Positions 1 to 11,982 of a DNA stretch of 64,000 nucleotides are shown here, one piece after another. Within the stretch, counting starts at the first letter, position 1, and every line of letters begins with the position of its first letter. The notes below the pieces were generated by a model. The model had not been told where the DNA came from. It searched no databases and saw nothing but the letters and a program-made list of their open reading frames with translations. The stretch is from Microplitis mediator (Eukaryota > Arthropoda > Insecta > Hymenoptera > Braconidae). The DNA is taken from positions 18,099,798 to 18,163,797 of the forward strand of contig NC_079969.1 in NCBI RefSeq assembly GCF_029852145.1, written 5' to 3'. A program made the position numbers and the translations under genes.

Positions 1-2345
1 TACGTATTCCTTGTACTAGTAAAGCATCTTTGAATCTTTTGCTGAGTTTTTTTTCGGCCAGATGAATTTGCTTGTTGGAAACAAAATGACAATATACTCC
101 TGGAAGATTATCTTGGCCCCATTTACACATTTCTTCGGGTGTTTGTATTTGCTAATTAGCTTCTTTTTGGAGGTTAGCTTGGGTAACTAAACGCTTGATA
201 AGTCCACCCAACCCATCACTCGGACCTTTCCCATGAGAAGTTGCATGAAAATGCCATTCGGCTGGTATTTTAAAATCATCTTCATGATGAAGCAAGTTAA
301 CTAAATTGTACCGATTCTTATGTTGAGATACCGCACCATCTGAAAAATAAATTATTTTTGTAATATTGGGAATCTTAATTTTGAGAAACGATGTTAATTC
401 CTCTTGGAAACTGTAAACGGCAGTGGTGTTATGCGTTAAGTAATCCGAAACTATTATCAAACTAAGAGGTAATAATTTGCTCTCATTCCCATCAATCGAT
501 CTATAGTAACAAGCAAATGGATGAATTGTTGCTTGTGTATTATTCCAATATATTCCTTGAACACTATTTTGTAGTACGAAAGAATAGTTTTCAGAAAAAT
601 CAGCAACAACAAGAACTTGTCCAACTTCAAGATTACTTTTTACAGTTTGGAAATATTCAGCTTGTTGTTTAGCAATAAAATCGTGCTGGAGTACTTTTGG
701 AATTGATTCTATAAAAAAATCGACATAATCGTCAGCTGATTTAATAACCGTCTCCAAAGAACATCTATCAACTTGAGTCCACTGATTAAGTATGATTTCA
801 TCCAAAAAATTGTCTGTGAAGAGATTTTCTAAAATACTTTTTAATTTTATTGAGCCTGGACAATGAGTGTAGATACCAAAATAACAGTCATTTGTAGGTT
901 CTTGGCATATAACCATTTTCATACGGTCTCGATATGATGATAATGGTTGACTATAATCTTGAAGTTTTAGTTTATCAAGCTTCGCACCGTGAAATAAAAG
1001 TTTAAAATTTTCATGAATAAGACAAACACAAACAACGTGAGTGCCTGATGCACCAGCAAGAACACATTCTGGTGGTCTTAAACTTGCGAATTTGAAGAAA
1101 CCTATTTTTTCATATGGGTATTTTTCTAGAAACAATTGATAAATTTCGGTAAGGTTACCTAAAATTAAACGTTTTTGTTTCTGCACACGTTGACCATTCT
1201 CATACACAGATTTGTAATCTTTTTTGCCGGGTAATTCTCTACTGATACCTTGAATTCTAAAAAATTCTTGAACTTTTTTATTTGTAGTCTTCAATAATGG
1301 ATGACCTTTATTCGAATCAGGAATAAATAGAATACCATCTTGTTGTACTTTCTGTTTCACTTTTCTTACCATGTAAAAAGATACTCCAAAGATATTTACA
1401 ATTTTTTCTTTCGGCCAACTTGATGGAAGAACAGATAAAATTTGTAACTTTTCACTTAATTTACTGGCATTATCAAATTTATTTTTTAATTGTACTACTA
1501 TTTCTCTTCCAGTTAGTTCTGGATTATCGTCAATAGTCGAATTATTATCTTCAGCAGTATCAAAAATATCCGTTGCATGTTCAAAGCATGATTGTATCTT
1601 GGATTTTATGTCATGTAATTTTTTCTGAGCATGAGTTTTCGATCGATCTAAATCTTTTTTTTTTGACCGGAGATAAATTCAATGTTTTTGAAACAGTATT
1701 AAGACGATCAAAATGAGTATCTTGTGAAGTGAAAGTTTCACTATTTGAGCTACAAACTTCAGATGTTGAAGTTGTAGTATTTGATAAATGCAGTTTTTCG
1801 GATACATTGGATGACATTTTTTTCAGCATCTCAAGTGAGCTTTGAATTACTACTGGCGTTTACTCTGGATCAGCTGTAATAAACATTTTAGCTGAATCAC
1901 GATCTAAATTGTCCAAAATCTCTTCAACCAGTCCACTTCTTTTAACTTCTGCGGTTTGTTTAAATACTTTGGAATCAATTTCCTGGTGATCTTTTAAATC
2001 ACTATGGATTTTTTAAAAACAGGATATACATAGTTTAGTTCCAGGAACAATGGAAGAAAAACTAACTTTACACTGATTGTATAACTCAAAAGAAACCACT
2101 TTTAATGATTTAAATACTTTCACATTATGAGTTTTATAAGGATTAACACAAAATTTTCGATTCAGAATGTAATGTGAACGAAATTGCTTATCATGTTCAG
2201 CACAAATGAAACTCACAACCGTACCACTTCTGGCATTTAGAGAAATGCAGTCTTCATCTGAAAAATACTGACAGTCTATTAGATTATCCTCAGAGCACAT
2301 TTCTTTACTAGATATACCGATTGAACACTTTTTTTTCTTCTCCAT
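1..2345 (-). pseudogene. Transposase-like gene with N-terminal cysteine-rich domain, broken, runs off the window
   Basis: Reading leftward, the gene starts at the ATG at 2345 with a Cys/His-rich domain (C..EHDKQF, R.FC.NP, then PGTKLCISC at 2013-2345), probably zinc binding. A polar linker follows (about 1611-2012), then a long domain (152-1600) with spaced acidic motifs: ADFSENY, YFSDGAVSQHKN and a conserved-looking HATSHGKGPSDGLGG stretch. These look like a DDE/DDD-type recombinase core, but I cannot name the superfamily. Damage seen: in-frame TAA near 2014, in-frame TAA near 1861, a one-base frameshift in the A-run near 1665, and a TAG at about 152 after which the same frame stays open to base 1. 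The window therefore cuts off the C-terminus. The ATG at 1372 is internal: the frame is open upstream to about 1600. An alternative is a domesticated gene with unusual introns, but the stops sit inside otherwise continuous coding sequence, which favours a decayed transposon. Confidence 0.6.
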
Positions 2346-2554
2346 AACGAACTTTGATTTTAATTTGATTTTCTCAGAAATTTATATTTACGAACAGACT
2401 CAGCAATTTTATGTTGTTGAAGATTAAATAACAACTCTCTGATCTGTATAATAATAATAATCACAAGAAATAGAGCCCTCTAGGGAGTTTTGTCGTGGGC
2501 TTTATCGATAATAGTGATTTTATTTATAAGTACATAGATGGCAGAGTGTGACAC
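2346..2554. other. Flank of the transposase-like gene, no gene seen
   Basis: AT-rich sequence upstream of the minus-strand gene. It holds a short palindrome (CCCTCTAGGG near 2476-2485) that could mark a transposon end, but no matching copy was found at the other side because the gene runs out of the window. Confidence 0.3.
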
Positions 2555-4314
2555 TTTTTCCATGATTTAAGTTTTAATGTAAAGCTAAATCAATAATGTG
2601 CAATTTTTGAGATATTTCTGTTTTTATATCCCATGAACATAAACAAAAAATTTTAGTGCTCGAACTTCACTAATCATGTGGTAGAATAATTATATTCAAT
2701 AAAAAAGTTGAAAAAATTGAAAAAAATTATTTTGCTAAAATTCAAAAATTCGTAGTTTGAAAAAAAACACTGTTACGTTCTGGCTCTAATTAAATTTAAA
2801 TAAAAATTTTTATTTAGAAATTTTTTTTTTGAAGTCTCGAATTATTTATTCGCCACAGTGGGCGAATAAACGGTTCGACACTTCTTATAATCATAAATAA
2901 TTAATAAATTAATAAATCGTTACTTTGTTGGCGATATTATTTTTATTCACCGCCAACAATGTAACGGAAATCTCTTGCGATAAGAGAGTCGCCGTGGCTC
3001 GCGGATAGTCTAAACAGATGACGATGCATGAGACTCGGGCCACGACGATTCTCTCATAGGAAACCTGAGATGCAACGTTAACATTTTGATAATGTATAAT
3101 ACCAAGGAGCGACAGAATCAAGTCAGTCGATTGAAAGTCAGTCGTTTACAAAACAGTCGATCACAAGATCTAGTAGAGCCAAGAACTCTACACAAACCTG
3201 CTGGCTTGATCCTGTCACTCGGACGTGAAGCAAAATATATATCCGTATTTTATTCAAATACACACTCCTTATTTAAACTTTGGGCGCCGCTACGGGCAGC
3301 CCAAAAATCACATACCTCGTATTGGGCGCCGCTACTGGCAGCCCAATACTCTCACCTGTTTTGGGCGCCGATACGGGCAGCCCAAGCACTTCCTTTCCGA
3401 ATCCAAAATTCATGCTTCGAGGCCGATGACGCAGGAGGTCAGGATGTGCGGTACAGCTCGGTCGCGGGATTCGAGGTGTTATCGCGGACCTCACCGAAGG
3501 TCATCCGAGAGTTAAGTCGGAGGAAGTTTTTGTTGAGCTTTCGAACTCATGTGTTGTTGAGCTTTCGAGCTCGTGTGTTGTTGAGCTTCCAAGCTCGTGT
3601 GTTGTTGAGCCTTCGAGCTCTGGTGGTTGATCGACCAATTGGGATTACTTTCCTCTACGAAGGAACCGAGTCTTCAAAGCTCGTCTCGTTCGCACCCAGA
3701 GGACGTATCAAGGGATTATTTGGGCCGACTTATGGGGCCCATAATCCCCACCATGGTAAGTCAATAAATTTTTTTGCATAAAATAAAAGAAGGTCAACAG
3801 CTGACGCACCTGGGGTCTATCGACACCCTAACGACGTCAACCTGGTTAAATTAAAAATATTCTGTCGGATTAATAGATAAGCCAGAATGTAACAACACCC
3901 TCCTGAAAATTTCAGAATTTCTTAAGATATGTTAGAGGTATAATGTAAAAAATTTTTAGCCAAAAATTTCACTGCGATCTTTACTTGTTACAACTTTGAA
4001 AAATTCAAAATTTTTTAATTTTGGTAATTTTCAAAATTTTTTTCCCAAAAAATTTTTTTCTCATACCTCTAAGTGTCCTCTTTAAACGCATTGGTGTTTT
4101 TTTTTTTTAATGTACAGTAAGTGATGAAATATTAAAGAAATAAACTTAAAAAATAGAAAAAAACAGTGAAATTTTCAATTTTGCTTAACTCTTGAGAAAA
4201 ATTTTTCCTGTGGCAGAACTTTGTTTCATGGTGAGACAAAACTCTTCACCAAAATTTATCCGAATCGGAGGAAGTCGATTCCAACCACCTGACGATATGA
4301 CATGGAATGACCCA
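2555..4314. mobile_element. Old foldback-family copy, interrupted by an LTR-like insertion
   Basis: The right part (3899-4314) matches the right half of the element at 60798-61594, including the terminus that reads TGGGTCATTCCATGTCA on the reverse strand. The left part (about 2555-2770) matches its middle, for example the shared CTAAAATTCAAAAATT. The two parts are separated by the insertion at 2771-3894. The outer left terminus is diverged or lost, so the left boundary is approximate. No coding capacity. Confidence 0.55.
2771..3894 (+). mobile_element. Solo-LTR-like element with three hairpin series
   Basis: Begins TGTTACGTTCTGGCT and ends AGCCAGAATGTAACA, so its termini are an inverted repeat of 15 bases with one mismatch and the outer bases are TG...CA. 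It is flanked by the 4-bp direct repeat ACAC (2767-2770 and 3895-3898), and it sits inside a foldback-family copy whose sequence resumes on both sides. No reverse transcriptase or gag is present, so it behaves like a solo LTR or a non-autonomous element. Internally: a 10-bp-stem hairpin at 2845-2870; a hairpin with stem GTTGGCG/CGCCAAC near 2927-2957; three units bounded by TTGGGC and GCCCAA at 3280-3304, 3322-3346 and 3361-3385; GACCT-CACCGA-AGGTC at 3487-3502; four 24-bp-period units around GAGCTTTCGAGCTC at 3535-3620; and TGGGCC...GGCCCA at 3721-3741. An open frame at 3086-3781 is a by-product of these GC-rich units. Confidence 0.65.
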
Positions 4315-4447
4315 TATACAATTTTTTTTTCAAGTTATTCTGTATCAACAAATTTTCTAGAAAATTGGAAATTTTCAAATAATCGTGAGATTATAGTTTT
4401 CTATTCTGTTAGCGCTAACAGGATTTGCCATCGATTTCTTGTCGTTT

Positions 4448-5714
4448 TTACAAGGATTTCATAACAATATCTCTTTTAAGAATTCTTGCATTTCGCCTTA
4501 CGTCACGCGGATAGTTTCCACCATTTTCTTGATTACGTTCAGGTATAATGATGACACTTATTTCACCTTCTCGTAAAATACAGATATTATGAATCACGCA
4601 GCATGCAACAACGTACTCTGCCATTAAATCAACCCTTGTTATTGGTAGACAATGTAATAAACTCCTCATTCGTCCTTTCAATAACCCAATGCATCTCTCA
4701 ACAGTCACTCAACAGTAACTCGATAAGGAATAAAAAAATGTTGATGTATTTCATATGCAGAATTGCCTATAATATGACTATTTTCTGGGAATATATCATC
4801 ATCATTTAAGTAATCTGCAACTTATGACACACGAAAAACTCTTTGATCATGAATAGACCCAGGATGTCCGACATAACAATGGGTTACCAGAGTCTTATGG
4901 TCACATACGAGCTGGAAAAACAATTTAACTGTATGTAAATCAATTTTTATTTTTTTATCAAAATGTATAGTTTGCTTAGAAATAACAATCGTTAAATACC
5001 TGTAACTGAATAGAATGGAATCCTTTCCGATTGATATAATCTACTGGATTTTATTTTGGAGCATTCATACGAATGTGAGTCGCATCAATAGCTCCGATTG
5101 TTTTAAGAAAGCCACTTGCTCTTTCAAATCCACGCATGACATCAATAGCACGATCTCCCGTAGGCCATTGTATAAATTTTGAGGCTTTTAAAAATAAACC
5201 GTGACAAACTCGACGTACAGCTCTTACGGCAGTGGCTCGTCCGACATTAAATCTGTCCTAAACTGACCTACAATGAAAATTAAAAAAAATATCTAGTTTA
5301 GTTTAAACTTAATTTAAACTGAATTATATTACATGTACATCCTGGAACATTTCGAACTGAATTTTTTTCGATTACATCATGTAAATAATTGGATATGTTC
5401 CTTGAAAGTCTAAAAAATCAATGAATACCTACATTAGCCCATTTATGTATAATAAATCACTGAATGTGATTTATCATTCGTCAGAACTCATTTTACATGA
5501 CAGAAAATCACTCACCTGAAATGACTTTTGAAATCTTCACCTGAATGACTATTAATTACATTTTCATAATTAACAATACGTGCCTAAGTTTTCTCTTTTC
5601 ACGATCGTAATTTAGTAAAATTGCATCCCACTCTTCATCTGAACTAGATGAAGTATCTTCTGAAGCATTATTGCGATGCATCAAATAATATCCAATTGGC
5701 GCCGTAAAAGACAT
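4448..5714 (-). pseudogene. PIF/Harbinger (HARBI1-like) transposase, inactivated
   Basis: Read leftward from the ATG at 5714 there is an acidic N-terminus (EDTSSSSDEEWDAILL), then after intron-like gaps a Harbinger nuclease core: GAIDATHIRM, YINRKGFHSIQ, then YVGHPGSIHDQRVFR, GNSAYE and, at 4448-4708, ERCIGLLKGRMRSL. These are the signatures of PIF/Harbinger DDE nucleases, which cut and paste transposon DNA. A small intron with GTATTT...TTTTTCCAG boundaries lies near 4914-5000, another acceptor (TTTCATTGTAG) near 5270, and a donor (GTGAGT) near 5510. Damage: a TAA just after the NAPK residues (about 5057) and an 11-bp tandem duplication (TGACTGTTGAG) near 4695-4715 that shifts frame; removing one copy would rejoin the core to its C-terminus. 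No companion Myb-like gene was seen. Confidence 0.75.
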
Positions 5715-6339
5715 TCTGATTATATTTAAACGTCAATTATACAAATACTCTACTAAAATGAAATATAAAAAATTAAATCGTATATTTTTTTTAATTACGT
5801 CAAGTTAACTAATAGTTATTAAAATTTATTATTCAAACTTACAAATAGTGACCTAACCTTTTTAACCTCCTGCTTCATATTTTTTCAAACTCGCCATTTG
5901 TAATTTTTACATCAACATCAACGCTCCATAATCCGTTCCACTTGAGTTTATGATTGCAACGCTCGCAAACAAGTGGAACGGGGAACACCGCGGTCGTGAG
6001 CGTGATCGTTGTGAACGCTTAGTAGAACGCACCCATAGTGACAACTCCAAAATTATTATGCGATCATGCCATTGTGCTGAACAAACTTGTCGAAGACTAC
6101 AATTTATTGATCTTGAATTTGTTGGATCACTGACACTAAAATCCCATAATATGACTTAGTACGGGCAGCTAATTCGTAACATCGGCCCATTACTGCACTG
6201 CTGGAGTATGAGCTGTAAATCGCGGAACCGTGATATACGTGCAATCGCAAGCGCTACTTGCTGTACTAGGAATTTATTACACACACAAGCGGTCAAAAAT
6301 CAACTAAAAATGGCCCATACTACAGTGTCTGGAGATTTC
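5715..6339. other. Intergenic, no gene recognised
   Basis: Mixed-composition DNA between the Harbinger-type gene and a LINE leader. The 69-codon open frame at 5950-6159 lacks any recognisable motif. I see no terminal repeats that would close the Harbinger element here. Confidence 0.35.
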
Positions 6340-6360
6340 GAATTAAAAGTGTGTTCGAAA

Positions 6361-6436
6361 GTAAGTCATTAACTTCACGCGGACCATGAAGAGACACCGT
6401 AACTCATTAACTTTACGCGGACTATGGAGACAGACC
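6361..6436 (+). repeat. Two tandem 38-bp units in the LINE leader
   Basis: Two adjacent 38-bp units (6361-6398, 6399-6436) share GTAA.TCATTAACTT.ACGCGG and differ at a few positions. Short tandem units in a 5' leader are common in Jockey-type LINEs and may affect promoter strength; that role is inferred. Confidence 0.6.
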
Positions 6437-6499
6437 GCTCGCTCTCAGCATTCCAAAGCATGGCAATTGCAAAAACGAGCTTCCCCCGCCTCAATCGAG

Positions 6500-6660
6500 A
6501 CTTCTCATTGGCCAGTTCTCAAGTTTTTCTCTTCTCCTCAAAATCCAGCGATCTCATTGGAGCGCGGGTGCCGATTTTTCTTACTCCGCAGAGAACATGC
6601 TTGAACCCGACTCTCGGGTATAAAAGAAGGGACGCTCAGAGCGGCAGCGCATTCGATTAT
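6500..6660 (+). promoter_or_regulatory. Candidate TATA-type promoter upstream of LINE ORF1
   Basis: TATAAAAG lies at 6619-6626, with two ATTGG (inverted CCAAT) boxes upstream at 6507-6511 and 6556-6560. Initiation would be expected about 30 bases downstream, near 6650, roughly 115 bases before the ORF1 ATG at 6765. Jockey-type LINEs usually use internal TATA-less promoters, so this could be a captured or coincidental promoter. Confidence 0.4.
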
Positions 6661-6764
6661 TTTGCTTACTTGATTTGACGAGATTAAACAGTTGGACATT
6701 CAGAACGACAGCCTGACTAACCTATAAAAGTGAGAAATTAGATTGTTTTGATTGAATAATTACC

Positions 6765-7692
6765 ATGAAGCCAGCAGCTTCGACTACAAGAATCCGAAAT
6801 AAAAAAAGGCGTCGTACACAAGAAGACCCTGACACCAATAAACAAGTGCCGAAAAAACTTGACACTCAAAATGATAGTGCGAATCTAACAAGCCTTCCCG
6901 GGGACAACATGGATGACGAAATATTTTCCGACACTTCAGACGATCAAGATGACAACATTAAACATTGCAAATCAGTTCCAATAGTGGTAAAAACTGAAGG
7001 TATAACTCATGACAATTCAATTAAAATAAACAAAAGCTTCAAGATCACCGCGCCAAAAGCTACGCTCAAACTCGCAAGAGACAATATAACAATATATCCA
7101 TCTAGTAGACTCGAACATGCCCAAGCTAAAGCATATCTAGAAGATAAAAACATACAACATTACACATATACTCAACAAGAAGACAAAGAGAAAAATTTGT
7201 GATCAAAGGACTACTTAAATTAGATCCAGCAGAAATTATAACTGACTTGAAACAGCAAAACGTTTATCCAATCAAGCTAGTACAGATGAAAACCAAGACA
7301 GGCACAGAAAAAATGTATCCATTTTATTTTTTATCGGTCAGTGCAAAAGTCGAATCTAAGAATATTAACAGCATCAGACATATAGATCCATACATAGTCA
7401 AAATTGAAAGATACCACAACTCAAGGCTAATTACTCAATGTTACAATTGCTAGCTATTTGGGCATGGCTCAAGAAATTGCTTCAATCTTCCAAGATGTGT
7501 TAAATGTGCTGGAGCACATAAAGCAGCAGATTGTCATAAAACAAAAGAACAATCATCTAAATGTGCAAATTGTAACCTCAAACATTCAGCAAACTATAGT
7601 GGGTGTGAAAAATATCCAACATATCTAGCAGCCAAAGAAAAGCGAAGAAACCTGAAACGACTGCAACATGAACCAGCACCAGCACTAAATTA
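6765..7692 (+). pseudogene. LINE ORF1 (gag-like, CCHC zinc knuckles), Jockey-like, broken
   Basis: The protein starts at 6765 with a basic KKRRRTQ cluster and an acidic stretch, and ends with three zinc-knuckle-like motifs: CYNC....GHGSRNC, CVKCAGAHKAADC and CANCNLKHSANYSGC (about 7436-7620). This layout matches the nucleic-acid-binding ORF1 protein of Jockey-type non-LTR retrotransposons, which packages the RNA. The frame is broken around 7199 (the second part begins with an ATG overlapping the stop of the first) and by a TAG inside the first knuckle near 7452. It is followed by a poorly coding interval (7693-7937), then ORF2. Confidence 0.7.
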
Positions 7693-7937
7693 AACCAACT
7701 ATCTACCTCCAAGATCATCATCGACTACAGAGCAGCAAAGACAAACACCATCAACAGGACAGCAGAACCCTCTGCAACAAACACCTAGTAATTTAAGATA
7801 TAATGAGGTAACAAAAAATAGTAGTGATATTGAATTACAAGAAAAAATTGAATTAGTTAGTTTGTTAGTGAGTGAATTAAAGATACTTGATACTCTTTGC
7901 GATATTAAAAAAATCATAAAACGAGTTAGGACATTAA

Positions 7938-9937
7938 ATGACTTACTTAGACAAAAACAGCTACAACTTCCAGAGTCTGGAAGTGATTGGTTTTAAACCC
8001 AACAATAGTATTTTCATTTACTCAGTTTACTGTCGACCAACAAGCGGCAGAAAATTGAATAAAATAGATGGTAATGACCTTAATCAAATCATGAATAACT
8101 TACATTCAGTAATAATGATTGGTGACTTAAACTCAAAGAATCCGTTTTGGAACTGCAAGACTAAAAACTATAACGGTACGGTATTATATAACTACAGCAA
8201 TAGTAATAACTTAACCATCGAAGCACCCGACTGTAACACACTTTATCCCTTAAATAATGGAATCCCAAGCATAGTAGACATAGCCATACTAAAAAATATC
8301 CTGTATGTAACCACAATAAATACCATAAACGACTTGGACTCAGATCACTTACCCATAATATTAGAAGTTAACTATAGAAGCGACATCGACCATAAAAAAA
8401 AGACTTTTCTGAAGTATAAAAAAGCAGACTGGAACAAATTTAGACCAATAATTAATGACGAACTCATCATTAAACCAAATTTAAAAACTACAGACTCTAT
8501 CGACAGTAATGTAGCTGACCTGATCAACCTTATCAAAAAAGCAATCGACTCATCAATTCCTAAGACAGAATACACTCCAAACCATACTCCTTTACCGCAA
8601 GGCATTATTCAGCTAATCAAATTGAGAAATCAAAACAGACGACTTTACCATAGAACTGGACTCTGCATCTATCGATCAGAACGTAATAGAATTTCAAAAA
8701 ACATAAAAGCAGCAATAATTGAGTTTAATGATAAACGTTGGACCAGCAATTTAAAGAAACTAAAAGTCTCTGACAATACATTATGGCAGACAGCCAAAGT
8801 ACTTACAAAAAAATCCACGAACATAACACCTACACTACATGGACCGAATGGACTAGCCTTCTCAGATCTAGAGAAAGCCAACGTCTTAGCACAACAATTT
8901 GAATCGATTCACCACCTGACGGAAACAGTAGGCAACAATAGAACAGAAACGCTAGTAAAAGAAACACTCAGATCAATTAAGCAAAAACCAATTGACCTCG
9001 ACTTAATCACGCTAACTTCCCCAAGAGAAATCGACAGCATAATTAAAAAAACAAAACCCAGAAAAGCCCCCAAGCCAGACGGCATTCAAAACATCGTACT
9101 AAAAAACCTACAAAAGAAAGCACTTGTTCAGTTAACCTATATTTTTAATAGCTGCCTACAACTATCACATTTTCCAACCGCTTGGAAAACAGCCAACATA
9201 TTAGCATTTCAAAAACCGGGAAAAGATAAACTCTTTCCCCAAAATTACAGACCAATAAGTTTACTCCCAACTCTCAGTAAAATATTTGAAACAGTCATCC
9301 TCAATAATATCAAACATAATTCGAAAAACAAAACAACGTTCTAACGAGTGACCAGTTCGGCTTTAGAGAAAAACATAGCACAGTTTACTAACTAGTAAGA
9401 ATAGCAAACTATATTTCCAATAATTTTAACACAAACAAATCTACCGCAATGGTTCTCTTAGACATAGGGAAGGCTTTAAACACCGTCTGGCACGAGGGAC
9501 TTGCTTACAAACTGTATCAAGTCAACATACCCATACACCTTATCGAACTAATTCAAAACTACCTAACTAATAGATCATTCCAAGTAATAATTAATGATAC
9601 TCCCTCGCTAAAATAAAATATAGCTGCAGGAGTGCCTCAGGGCTCAATATTAGGACCAGTTCTATTCTTATATTACATAAACGATTTATATGGAGTTGAT
9701 ATAACACAAACTGCCTAATTTGCCAATGATACAGCACTATTCACTGCTTCCTGTTGCAAAAAACAAGCCATCATACTCATACAGGAGAGACTGGATGAAC
9801 TACTTGCATATAACGATAAATGGAAAATCAGGATCAACGCTGCCAAAACAGAGTTGATTCTATTTTATCATAGAAAAAAACTCAAAAAGACTGGAAAAGA
9901 TCTCTTTATTAATATTGATAATGAAAAAATTAATAGA
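7938..9937 (+). pseudogene. LINE ORF2 (endonuclease and reverse transcriptase), Jockey-like, broken
   Basis: The open frame 7938-9344 begins inside an apurinic-type endonuclease (MIGDLNSKNPFWNC; DLDSDHLPIILEV) and runs into reverse transcriptase (RKAPKPDGI, NYRPISLLPTLSKIFE). Its N-terminus is missing: the first endonuclease motifs are absent, so a deletion upstream of 7938 is likely. From 9345 the domain continues in other frames: MVLLDIGKALNTVWHEGL, GVPQGSILGPVLF and FANDTALF. The expected FADD catalytic box reads FAND, and AFD reads ALN, so the enzyme would be inactive even without the stops (near 9388, 9614 and 9717). The element is cut at about 9937 by the 2-kb insertion, and probable 3' sequence resumes at 11983. 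Confidence 0.75.
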
Positions 9938-11982
9938 ATAAATTTCACTTCAATTAAATTTTAAATTTTATAAATAAATAATAGTGTTATTAAGTTGCAA
10001 AAAATAAAAATAGGGTGTGCCTGGACCAGCCCCTCAGGCTGGGTTAGTGCACGTAGGCGCCAGACCGTTTCTCAAAAACGGACAAAATTTTTATCAGGGG
10101 GAAATTTGCGAGGGAAAATCCGAGCGAGTACAGCCAGTAACAAGGCGGATTCAATCGAAAGAAATAATAAAAAAAAAAGAAATAATCAAGAAAAGAAAAT
10201 AATATACACAGTTGAAAATATTTAAATAATAAATGAAATTAGATATAGCAGGAAAAGACCCAGGAAAATAAATATAAAGTATTTCCCCGAGAATTGTTGG
10301 ATCCAATTATTTACAAATAAATTATCAAAAAAAAATCTTTGATACAATATGTCACTTATTACAAATTATAATCGTTAATAAACCCCTGGGGGTCGACTCT
10401 ATACAATGCAAAGAATTTCGAATTTAAATCCAATAAATAATATAAAGATATAATAATAATAATTCCCTTAAACAAATTAGACAAAATGTCAACAAAATAT
10501 TTATCACCACCTTGGGTTACCCCTTTACACTTTACAGGGGGAGAAAGATACGGTGCACACTCACTCTCAATATCAATTCCCAGAAAATCATTACATAAAT
10601 TATTTTAAATAAATAATTATTCCTCTATCAATAATTATTTATAATTAAAAAAAAAATTATAATATCAATTACTTGTCCACTGGGGTACACAAAAAAAGAA
10701 AAATATAAATAATAATTCGGGGTTAATTAATTAAATAATAATAATAATTGTAATAAATTATAATATAAATATTAATAACAATAATAATAATTCCACTTAA
10801 TAATTATTATTATTTGCTCAGGAATTTTTCCTGTGAACTATTACGTCGCCGGCTTAGGAATTTATTTCCTTAGCCGGTGTATAGCTATAGCTATAAGTAT
10901 ATAGATATAGGTAGCTATCGATATACGTAACTATCGATACATCTATATAGCGGACTACCGCAACCGCGCAATTTCCAATGCTAAATCGCAAATTAAACAA
11001 AATACGCTTAATTTAGCATCCCCAACTTCTTTTATATATAAAAATGTACCATTCAGGGGTGGTAAAGTATAAATCCGTCAAATTATTAGACTCGCGAATT
11101 CCAACATTCCCCGGGGAGGTTACAGGTAACAATGCATGGAGAGAAATCAAAGTACTTACTATTTACTGCTTCAATTCCAAACGGAAACTCAGATAACCAC
11201 GTACCCGGTGAATTTAACAAACAAACTTTACAAGCGTGACCACAAATAACAATGAAATTAACCGCAAATTAATTTATACACGAAAAACGTATCAGCAACG
11301 TAAAATGAGAAACAGCGTCTACTCAGTTGTACTCTCCGTACCTTTCTGAGTACTTAATGGGCCGGCCACTTGTTGGCCACCCACGTGGCGCAACAATCGC
11401 CCTTAATTATCATTATCATTGTTACCTAGCCCCGGGCCTTTAAATTAATTAAATAAATTATAAAGACATTTTTACCCCACCTGAATGATACAAAATAAAT
11501 TAAATTCATATACTTAGTATGCATTTATACCAAAATGATAATTGTAAAACTTATATATAATTAAATAATAATTATTTAACACTGCATGTTATCCGTCGAT
11601 ATTGCAGGGGAAAATATCGATTTTTCCTCTCCTCTGTGGTGACTATTTTCATTTCCACAATACCTGGACATCCAATTTAAACTAAACAAAATAAAAACAA
11701 TGATTGGGGCATAATGTGACCACACATTATGTCCCCTGAATAACGCAAAATCATAAATATTCCCTTATAAATAATAAATAATAAGTGTAATTATTTTTAA
11801 ATTAAAAATTAAAATTTATGCACACACGTGCTCTCAGTCATACCGCGCGCATGCGCGAGCAAACGCTGTCTCACCGGCGTGGCAACGAAATGCCCGCGTA
11901 AACATTCAAATTTAAACTTAAACACTATTTTTAATTACTTATTTCTAATTAATTATTAATTTATTTGAATGGTTACGTGACA
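9938..11982 (-). mobile_element. Hairpin-rich 2-kb element, copy A
   Basis: Highly similar along its whole length to 30108-32160, while the flanks differ, so these are two dispersed copies and not a segmental duplication. On the reverse strand it starts TGTCACGTAACC, as an LTR might; the other terminus has no clear CA and I could not confirm a target duplication. There is no coding sequence; 9995-10225 is an accidental frame. Hairpins include CCAGCC-CCTCA-GGCTGG (10026-10042), CCGTTT-CTCAA-AAACGG (10065-10081), CAGGAA-TTT-TTCCTG (10819-10833), a longer one at 11706-11736 with one bulge, and a terminal stem-loop near 11897-11976. It splits the LINE that begins near 6340. Confidence 0.65.

Noticed and set aside
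3086..3781. 231-codon open frame in the LTR-like element
   Set aside because: The frame is kept open by GC-rich hairpin repeats (repeated LLSFRA.VLLSF); no domain and no homologous frame in E1-E3.
9995..10225. Small basic protein present in both 2-kb copies (also at 30154)
   Set aside because: The frame starts inside hairpin sequence, differs in its end between copies and has no domain.
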